This document shows, one piece after another, positions 9,101 to 12,069 of a stretch of 12,069 bases of DNA; positions within the stretch are counted from its first letter, which is position 1, and each line of letters starts with the position of its first letter. The stretch is taken from assembly GCA_947628925.1 (NCBI GenBank), contig CANRBU010000021.1:1-12069 (forward strand), given 5' to 3'. The DNA comes from an uncultured Clostridia bacterium (GTDB taxonomy: Bacteria > Bacillota > Clostridia > TANB77 > CAG-508). The notes beneath the pieces were generated by a model. The model was not told the DNA's origin. It saw only the letters and a program-made list of their open reading frames with translations, and ran no database searches. A program made the translations under genes and the position numbers.

Positions 9101-9561
9101 GCATAATATGGATCTCTATCAGAATGGCTGGTATTTACATCTTTGTCAACGATGCTTTTTAAATTTTCGTCACTATGTGTTGTTGCTGTTTGTATTATTG
9201 TATCTCTGTCTTTTACAAAATCAAACTTTTCGTTGTATTCAGCTTTTGTGCTTGTGTCTCTAAAACCAACGTCAGCTTTAACACAATAGAAATTGATTTG
9301 ACTATCATATGTACTTTCTGAGCTTGTTTTATATTTTACAATTTTCCACAATACAGAACCCGTTTTTTGAGATAGTTCTGTTCCACCTCCTGGTTGTGCT
9401 ATTGCAAAAGCTGTATGTTTTGCATCATCTCTTGTTTCTTTAATTCCTAAATAGATGCTAGGTGACAATGTTGCTGCTTTTGCCATGTTTGGTATAGCGA
9501 AAATTGCAATAAAAAATGCAACTATTGCTAAGATAATACCTTTTAATTTCTTGTTTTCCAT
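3136..9561 (-). CDS. Giant surface protein: thioester domain plus eight DUF11-like FDLALRK repeats
   Basis: This 2141-residue exported protein is probably an adhesin or surface fibre. The signal peptide is residues 1-29, with likely cleavage after AKA. Residues 31-290 look like a thioester (TED/TQXA) domain: FYCV with Cys93, and QAAIW with Gln216, as in Gram-positive adhesins that carry a Cys-Gln thioester. A flexible linker (290-329) leads to eight modules starting at residues 330, 560, 790, 1020, 1248, 1484, 1704 and 1938. Each opens FDLALRK (variants FDLALKK, FDLSLRK), then has a DUF11-like core (GDIVTYKITIYNEGD, a D/E-x-x-P-x-GL motif) and ends with an N-x-A-x-I strand. Modules 1-4 are close copies of about 230 residues; modules 5-8 are diverged. 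Linkers are strongly acidic (GQEDDDDFEKL, DRDS-P). The C-terminus is SIKTG (2109-2113), a hydrophobic segment (about 2117-2135) and KKFVL. The ATG has AAGGAG 10 bases upstream (9572-9577). The gene is monocistronic, with its own promoter and terminator. The domain calls are by motif; ligand and function are unknown. Confidence 0.9.
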   Translation of the reverse strand: MENKKLKGIILAIVAFFIAIFAIPNMAKAATLSPSIYLGIKETRDDAKHTAFAIAQPGGGTELSQKTGSVLWKIVKYKTSSESTYDSQINFYCVKADVGFRDTSTKAEYNEKFDFVKDRDTIIQTATTHSDENLKSIVDKDVNTSHSDRDPYYAIIALSDLMYVKGTMNASGEPTTEGTSTETDKEKLLRAAGVYEISEDGQTNYLTDDMIEAIQQAAIWYFTQWNSPIYTKIYEQYQKDTNWFNFKNDDHQEDYTEISDYKPDGDREKAEQRAEQSYALYNYLVKTALANIPQYKTQGKQPKNKITLITNTSTGGNTQPVIVIEKKQEFDLALRKYITKVDNTVIEGSGTTRNPVITATDILTTGTAKYAHRKDPVTVKTGSIVTYKITIYNEGDLAGVATEITDLLPEGLSYVESSVKGNYTASYSAGTRKITFTRKNESSPLTAYQGGSSISSETIEFQCKVDAEPSKTKNQIFTNVAWISKAKNTEKGTEITQTGDDRDSLPSKEPTIGTQETYNGHTENKGDNNNETELADKDYFFKGQEDDDDFEKLKLPSCNFDLALRKYITQVNGHDVPNPRTPEITTGSIATTETATYNHRKDPVVVKKGDIVTYKITIYNEGDRAGVAKEVIDQLPSGLTFKELTGTSKTKYTADSSSLGSNKVKFTRNDTSDPLDPYVSGPTLDSETIEFTCTVTQTPSETTTYILTNVAWISEEINTTDGITVEKEGQDRDSLPSTEPTIGDQEKYNGHTNNKGDNNNETELADKDYFFKGQEDDDDFEKLKVLPYNFDLALRKYITQVNGRNVPNTRNPEISTDSIADTQTATYNHRKDPVLVEKDDVVTYNITIYNEGDRAGVAKEVIDQLPDGLTFKELIGTSKTKYTADSTSLGSNKVKFTRNDTSDPLDPYVSGPTLDSETIEFTCTVTKTPTAKTTYILTNVAWISKEINTTDDITIEREGQDRDSLPSTEPTIGTQETYNGHTSNKGDNNNETELADKNFFFKGQEDDDDFEKLKLLPYNFDLALRKYITKVGERTLTGTADTRNPDINEETIESDKTATYNHRKDPVTVSTGDIVTYNITVYNEGDRAGVPLEIVDQLPTGLEYKGMSAATAEKYTANYEKASNKVTFTRKNDSDPLDPYTGGDLDSETLEIECIVTQKPDPSDEKVLTNVAWISKEKNTTDNVEITSQPGEDRDSEPSDAPNPTQPQLPDYKGKSDNDEDLAQPDNFYKGQEDDDDFEKLKVLPKEFDLALKKSIVKVNDTTVPERIKEVDVEKLQKGTGEDAEYTMDKDPVAVKKGDIVKYRLRVYNEGELAGYAAEVSEDIPEGLEFIYSLKSENEIKQDGTLTDLEKEAILHNQLIWEIDEQDENEKVTMVKTNYLAKGEGAEKSQPQANLLKPFDKTKGYLDTDAEKNPDYRDLFIYMRVISDDVSGTVIRNEAAITADTDENGDDVTDRDSSPEEWAGKENGNYQDEEDYDNVVLQEFDLSLRKFIIAVSKDQTVEETEKLMDSADETKYAREPKVDTSALNTVVDGKKVTTATYEHTKEPLLVDKHDYIVYMLRIYNEGDIAGYATKITDYLPDGLDYVDCEYNRQYNWTYDAETRTVSTDYLAHSLINAPTEQQGTLKLNYVEVPIMCQLNDTVKANVAQTNIAEIAEDKDKDGKDVDDRDSKPDDLIEPEETDKPDYEDWQEDDDDFEKVLVRPFDLALRKFITKVEKDPVTSRIPQLTYDAENDHITYTHPKEEAPVSVVTGNTVEYTIRVFNEGARDGFAAQVLDDIPNGLEFLPENDTNKEYRWEMYRKLKDGETAQGETIVQDDQTYVKTENASEAEVIVTDYLSKEQGEARMKEDTSITENPALLSAFDPSKGITETNPDYADVVVAFKVVEPETSDRVVVNSAQISKDTDEDGKDIDDDDSEPGTWNDGEDDQDKEYVKVDYFDLALRKWVTQAIVIENGKQTVTQTGHTPDQDPEPIVKVDIDRKKLNNTTVKFKYSIRITNQGTIAGYAKEITDYVPEGLQFVAEDNPGWTDKGNNVITTNLLADRLLQPGESADVEVLLTWIKKESNMGLKTNTAEISEDYNDKGVPDIDSTPDNKKPGEDDIDDAPVMLSIKTGKAEVYYVLGLSILITIASGVVLIKKFVL
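3139..3237 (-). other. C-terminal anchor: SIKTG plus hydrophobic segment and basic tail
   Basis: Residues 2109-2141 of the giant protein have the order of a cell-wall sorting signal: a TG-containing motif (SIKTG), about 20 hydrophobic residues, then two Lys near the end. The motif is not canonical LPXTG, because Leu-Pro is replaced by Ser-Ile. It could be a substrate of a lineage-specific sortase, or the segment may simply be a C-terminal membrane anchor. Confidence 0.5.
3307..5820 (-). repeat. Diverged modules 5-8 of the surface protein
   Basis: Four DUF11-like modules begin at 5820, 5112, 4452 and 3750 (reading leftwards). They share the opening FDLALRK-type motif and the closing N-x-A-x-I strand with modules 1-4 but differ widely between. 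Modules 5 and 7 carry an extra segment of roughly 40 residues that includes NPDYRD or NPDYAD and a preceding (T/N)DYL- or NYLA-type strand. Modules 5, 6 and 7 end in D-x-D-x-(N/D)-G-(D/K)-D loops. Module 8 is the shortest and has NQG where the others have NEG. Confidence 0.75.
5821..8574 (-). repeat. Tandem modules 1-4 of the surface protein (about 690-bp period)
   Basis: Units run 7885-8574, 7195-7884, 6505-7194 and 5821-6504; the first three are exactly 690 bp and the fourth is 684 bp. Units 2 and 3 (6505-7884) are nearly identical over long stretches, for example 6830-7020 against 7510-7700. This indicates recent duplication or gene conversion. Units 1 and 4 are clearly related but more diverged. 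All four encode the FDLALRK opening, HRKDPV, YNEGD, a conserved FxCxV-type Cys, TNVAWIS, and the acidic linker ending KGQEDDDDFEKL. Confidence 0.9.
8692..9471 (-). other. Segment encoding the predicted thioester domain
   Basis: It covers residues 31-290 of the giant protein. Cys93 lies in FYCVKADVGF and Gln216 in QAAIW followed by YFTQW. The 123-residue Cys-Gln spacing, the aromatic-Cys context and the Gln-x-Ala-Ile-Trp motif are the marks of TED (PF08341/TQXA) domains. In this family the two side chains form an internal thioester that can react with host amines. Formation of the bond here is inferred. Confidence 0.7.
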
Positions 9562-9595
9562 CCTTAAATCTCTCCTTACATATTACTTTATTTAT

Positions 9596-9623
9596 ATTGT
9601 ACAACTTTTTTGTTTTAAGTCAA
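9596..9623 (-). promoter_or_regulatory. Sigma-A promoter of the giant surface-protein gene
   Basis: On the minus strand TTGACT (9618-9623) and TACAAT (9596-9601) are 16 bases apart. The start of transcription would fall near 9589, giving a leader of only about 28 bases to the ATG at 9561. That is too short for a riboswitch, so control would be at the promoter or further upstream. Confidence 0.65.
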
Positions 9624-9780
9624 TACCTTATTTTCCCTTTTTTTGTTGTTCTTAGCATTTGATTGATTTATGCCTAGGGAAATAGTTTTGAAAAACTTTG
9701 CTTTTTATATTAAGCCCTCATTACAATTATATTACATTTTCGTAATAAAATCAAGGTTTTATGTGAATTTTATTGATTTT

Positions 9781-9809
9781 TTCTTGATTGCGTAAGCTTT
9801 TTTTATACT
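9781..9809 (+). promoter_or_regulatory. Weak candidate promoter for the carboxypeptidase gene
   Basis: TTCTTG (9781-9786) and TATACT (9804-9809) are 17 bases apart, about 58 bases before the ATG. The -35 is poor and the region is T-rich, so this is tentative. Confidence 0.3.
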
Positions 9810-9867
9810 TTTTTTGTATTTTTATCATATTTTTTTAGGAAAATCATAATATCAATAGGGGTATTTT

Positions 9868-11121
9868 ATGAGAAATAAATGTATTTTTAAGATTGTTTCT
9901 ATGTTTTTTATTGTATATTTTTCTATTTCACCAGTTGTTTATGCTGATGATATTGATTATTCCGAAGACTATTTTCCTACTGATTCCGATACTTTGGAAA
10001 CTTCAAGTGATACATTAGGAAAAATGTCTATTAATTCTCGTGCTTATATTGTTTTAGATAGAAATACTAATACTGTTTTGCTTGAAAAAAATTCTAATCA
10101 GAAGAGAAAGATGGCTTCAACTACAAAAATAATGACTGCAACAGTTGTAATTGAAAATTGTGATTTATCTGAAACTGTTACAATACCTAAAATGGCAGCA
10201 GCTACTGGTGGCTCAAGATTGGGTTTAAAGACTAATGATAAAATTACAGTTAGAGATTTGCTTTTTGGGCTTATGTTAAAGTCTGGAAATGACGCTGCCG
10301 TAGCACTTGCGCTACATGTTGGTGGTAGCTTGGATGGGTTTGCTGTTTTGATGAATAATAAGGCTAAAGAGTTGGGTTTTAAAAACACTAATTTTGAAAC
10401 TCCTCATGGTTTAGATAGTGCAAACCATTATACTACTGCATATGAGCTTGCTTTGTTATCTAATTATGCTATGAAAAATAAAACTTTTGCAAATATTGTT
10501 GGTACTAAGTCTTATACTATTACTATTAATGGCTATCCTAAAACTATTGAAAATACTAATGAATTACTTGGATATTTTAGTGGTGTTTATGGTATTAAAA
10601 CAGGTTTTACAAATGGTGCTAATCGTTGTTTGGTTTCATGTTGTAAAAGAGGAGAGCTTGATGTTATTTGTGTGGTTTTGGGAGCTGATACTAAAAAATT
10701 TAGGACAACAGATAGTATTAAGTTACTGGAATATACTTTTCAAAATTTTGAATTGACTGATTTTGCTAAGATTGCTAAAGATAATTTTGATGTTTGGAAG
10801 CAAGAGCATGTGGATGATTTTACTGTTGTTAAGGGTATTTCTGATGATGTGATAATAGATTTACAAGATTTAGAAAATCCTGTTATCCCTTTAGATAAAA
10901 ATTTTAAAGATTCTATAAATGTTCAAATTAATTGTAAAACAAGTTTTGTTGCTCCTGTTGAGGCTAATTCTTGTGTTGGTGAACTTATTATAAGCGTGAG
11001 AGATACAATTGTTTATACTATTCCAATTTCTACTACCAATAGAATTGCTAAAAAATCTATATTAGATTATTTTATGGATTTTTCTAACTGTTTTAAGTTT
11101 ATTTTTCTTAATGGTTTTTGA
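9868..11121 (+). CDS. Secreted serine-type D-alanyl-D-alanine carboxypeptidase (peptidase S11)
   Basis: This 417-residue penicillin-binding protein of the PBP5/DacF type removes the terminal D-Ala from peptidoglycan pentapeptides outside the membrane. The signal peptide is about residues 1-26 (cleavage near VYA-DD), followed by a Ser/Thr/Asp-rich linker (27-52). All three active-site motifs are intact: S84-T-T-K87 (SxxK, nucleophile and base), S139-G-N141 (SxN) and K244-T-G246 (KTG). ETPHGLD (177-183) is also typical. Residues of about 297-390 match the position of the PBP5 C-terminal beta domain, and the last 25 residues (KKSILDYFMDFSNCFKFIF) form an amphipathic or hydrophobic anchor. The ATG is preceded by TAGGGG (9856-9861), six bases away. 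It stands alone, divergent from the surface-protein gene and convergent with acpP. It could be called dacA or dacF; paralogues are common, so I give no symbol. Confidence 0.93.
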   Translation: MRNKCIFKIVSMFFIVYFSISPVVYADDIDYSEDYFPTDSDTLETSSDTLGKMSINSRAYIVLDRNTNTVLLEKNSNQKRKMASTTKIMTATVVIENCDLSETVTIPKMAAATGGSRLGLKTNDKITVRDLLFGLMLKSGNDAAVALALHVGGSLDGFAVLMNNKAKELGFKNTNFETPHGLDSANHYTTAYELALLSNYAMKNKTFANIVGTKSYTITINGYPKTIENTNELLGYFSGVYGIKTGFTNGANRCLVSCCKRGELDVICVVLGADTKKFRTTDSIKLLEYTFQNFELTDFAKIAKDNFDVWKQEHVDDFTVVKGISDDVIIDLQDLENPVIPLDKNFKDSINVQINCKTSFVAPVEANSCVGELIISVRDTIVYTIPISTTNRIAKKSILDYFMDFSNCFKFIFLNGF

Positions 11122-11128
11122 TATAAAA

Positions 11129-11180
11129 TGAGGAGAGCCTTTGAAAAAACTAATTTTTCAAAAGCTCTCCTCACTTTTTT
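11129..11180 (+). terminator. Strong intrinsic terminator after the carboxypeptidase gene
   Basis: TGAGGAGAGC (11129-11138) pairs perfectly with GCTCTCCTCA (11164-11173). The stem continues through one mismatch with TTTGAAAAA against TTTTTCAAA, closing on a small loop near 11149-11153. T6 follows (11175-11180). It starts eight bases after the stop codon. The reverse strand has only a weak T run, so it acts mainly on the plus strand, shielding the convergent acpP gene. Confidence 0.92.
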
Positions 11181-11191
11181 ACCTTATTATA

Positions 11192-11214
11192 AAAACATCA
11201 TAAATGAATGTTTT
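11192..11214 (-). terminator. Weak candidate terminator for acpP
   Basis: AAAACAT (11192-11198) and ATGTTTT (11208-11214) form a 7-bp AT-rich stem overlapping the acpP stop codon by two bases. On the minus strand it continues as TTTTTAT. Without a GC-rich stem it may be inefficient; the larger hairpin at 11129-11173 lies just beyond. Confidence 0.35.
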
Positions 11215-11452
11215 ATACATTTTCTTTTATGTAGTCTACTACATCTCCTACTGTTACTACTTTTTCTGCATCACTGTCTGGAATTTCTATATCAAATTCT
11301 TCTTCTATTGCCATTACTAATTCAACTATGTCTAATGAATCAGCTCCTAAATCATCAATAAATGATGCTTCCATTGTAACTGCTGTATCTGCTACACCTA
11401 ATTGTTCTACAATAATTCCTTTTACCTTTTCAAATACTTCTTCTGAACTCAT
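11213..11452 (-). CDS. acpP: Acyl carrier protein
   Basis: This 79-residue acidic protein carries growing acyl chains on a phosphopantetheine arm during type II fatty acid synthesis in the cytoplasm. The attachment site is the Ser of GADSLDIVEL (Ser39 with the start used here). The surrounding FIDDLGADSLD, AIEEEFDIEIPD and VGDVVDYI are standard for AcpP, and the length matches the usual 75-80. I chose the ATG at 11450-11452 over the in-frame GTG at 11462-11464. The ribosome binding site AGGAGGTGA (11461-11469) overlaps that GTG and is ideally spaced, 8 bases, from the ATG. The longer 83-residue reading would put the start inside its own binding site. It lies downstream of plsX in the order common in Firmicutes but has its own strong promoter. 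rnc, often next, is absent because the opposing carboxypeptidase gene follows. Confidence 0.96.
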   Translation of the reverse strand: MSSEEVFEKVKGIIVEQLGVADTAVTMEASFIDDLGADSLDIVELVMAIEEEFDIEIPDSDAEKVVTVGDVVDYIKENV

Positions 11453-11498
11453 TTTCGAGTTCACCTCCTCTCAAGTGTTATAACATTTTCATACTACC

Positions 11499-11527
11499 TT
11501 TATATTATATGTTTTTAGTTTTGTCAA
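11499..11527 (-). promoter_or_regulatory. Strong sigma-A promoter for acpP
   Basis: On the minus strand a consensus TTGACA (11522-11527) and TATAAA (11499-11504) are separated by exactly 17 bases, about 47 bases before the acpP ATG. The plsX stop is only 39 bases upstream of the -35, with no GC-rich terminator between. acpP is therefore probably read both from here and by read-through from plsX. Confidence 0.75.
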
Positions 11528-11565
11528 GTATATTTTAAAAATATTTTTATTTTTATACTAGCGGG

Positions 11566-12069
11566 TCATTTTTGTGTGTTAAAAGCCTCTATCATTTTGT
11601 CTACGGCGCGGTTTTCAACGAATTTTTCTGCTTGTATAATTGTGTATTCAAATAGTAATGCATCACTACTACCATGTGCTTTTACTACTGGTTTTTTTAC
11701 TCCTAAAAATAGTGCACCACCATAAGATTTGTAATCCATTGCTTTTGAAAGTGATTTTATTGGTTTTCTTGCAATTAAATATGATATTTTTGCTAATATA
11801 TTGGCTGTAAAACTTTCTAACAATGTTGTCTTTACTAATTTTCCTAGGCCTTCTGTGGTTTTTAAAAATACATTTCCTGTAAAGCCATCTGTTACTATTG
11901 CATCTACTTTTCCAGAAAATGCGTCTCTACCTTCGACATTGCCAATGAAGTTTATGTCTAATTCTTCGGCTTTTTCTTTTAGCAATTTATAACTTTCTTT
12001 TACTAGTTCATTTCCTTTTGTTTCTTCTGTTCCAATATTTAATAGTCCTATTGTTGGATGTTCTACTCC
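11566..12069 (-). CDS. plsX: Phosphate acyltransferase PlsX, C-terminal half (partial)
   Basis: PlsX converts acyl-ACP and phosphate to acyl-phosphate, the donor for PlsY in phosphatidic acid synthesis at the membrane. The frame is open to the right edge, so 167 residues, roughly the C-terminal half of a protein usually near 330, are visible. Recognisable motifs in order are GLLNIGTEETKGNE, FIGNVEGRD, DAIVTDGFTGNVFLKTTEG, YGGALFLGVKKPVVKAHGSS and a helical end with IIQAEKFV. An internal TTG at 11983-11985 is not the start, because the PlsX homology continues upstream of it. The gene ends with TGA and is followed after 113 bases by acpP, whose product is its substrate carrier. No defect is visible. 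Confidence 0.95.
   Translation of the reverse strand, partial: GVEHPTIGLLNIGTEETKGNELVKESYKLLKEKAEELDINFIGNVEGRDAFSGKVDAIVTDGFTGNVFLKTTEGLGKLVKTTLLESFTANILAKISYLIARKPIKSLSKAMDYKSYGGALFLGVKKPVVKAHGSSDALLFEYTIIQAEKFVENRAVDKMIEAFNTQK

Larger units (their letters stand above)
9562..9867. other. Divergent intergenic region
   Basis: These 306 bases separate the minus-strand surface-protein gene from the plus-strand carboxypeptidase gene. They hold the surface-gene promoter (9596-9623), a weak candidate for the other direction (9781-9809), and two short dyads: AGTTTT-GA-AAAACT (9683-9696) and ATTAC-N6-GTAAT (9731-9746). I see no reading frame worth calling, no RNA gene and no riboswitch fold. Confidence 0.6.

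Noticed and set aside
9562..9600. A possible c-di-GMP riboswitch in front of the adhesin gene, as seen for some clostridial adhesins
   Set aside because: The leader from the likely start of transcription is only about 28 bases, and no GGDEF-linked aptamer-like structure can be seen.
11128..11361. A plus-strand Leu-rich frame starting at the terminator
   Set aside because: It spans a strong terminator hairpin and is antisense to acpP.
11529..11560. An AT-only dyad (TAAAAATATTTTTA-like) between plsX and acpP as a plsX terminator
   Set aside because: There is no GC in the stem and no clear T tract in the correct position; it also overlaps the approach to the acpP promoter.

Overview
The window reads as low-GC Firmicutes, most likely an uncultured gut-type Clostridia. 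The reasons are AT-rich intergenic DNA, strong AAGGAG-type ribosome binding sites, sigma-A-like promoters, standard stop codons including TGA, and a plsX-acpP pair. Protein families were recognised by eye from motifs; no database search was possible.

Nearly everything is on the minus strand. From left to right: (1) the first 24 codons of a secreted or membrane protein leaving the left edge. (2) A tightly packed three-gene unit (transcribed right to left, 3005 to 332): a membrane-anchored protein with three Ig-like repeats, a CmpB-type (PF06541) membrane protein with a basic coiled-coil tail, and a receiver-GGDEF protein. It has a good promoter in front and a hairpin terminator behind. (3) A 6.4 kb gene for a 2141-residue surface protein (9561 to 3136). 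(4) A 306-bp divergent promoter region. (5) The only plus-strand gene, a secreted D-Ala-D-Ala carboxypeptidase (9868-11121), ending in a strong terminator. (6) acpP and the C-terminal half of plsX, converging on the carboxypeptidase gene.

The giant protein is the centre of interest. It has a signal peptide and an N-terminal domain with the Cys and Gln-x-Ala-Ile-Trp signatures of thioester (TED/TQXA) adhesin domains. Eight DUF11-like stalk modules follow, each opening with FDLALRK or a close variant, then acidic linkers (three resembling Ca2+-binding DxDxDG loops) and a C-terminal KTG plus hydrophobic tail that may be an unusual sorting signal. A Lys, an acidic residue and an Asn are conserved in all eight modules, which suggests intramolecular isopeptide cross-links. 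By inference it is a long covalent-type surface adhesin or fibre.

The neighbours fit an envelope theme: peptidoglycan trimming (carboxypeptidase), membrane lipid synthesis (PlsX, ACP), a membrane Ig-like protein, and a nucleotide-signalling protein whose receiver domain seems to have lost its phosphorylation site. A regulatory link between the signalling operon and the adhesin is only suggested by proximity. No c-di-GMP riboswitch is visible before the adhesin gene, and no sortase lies in the window.
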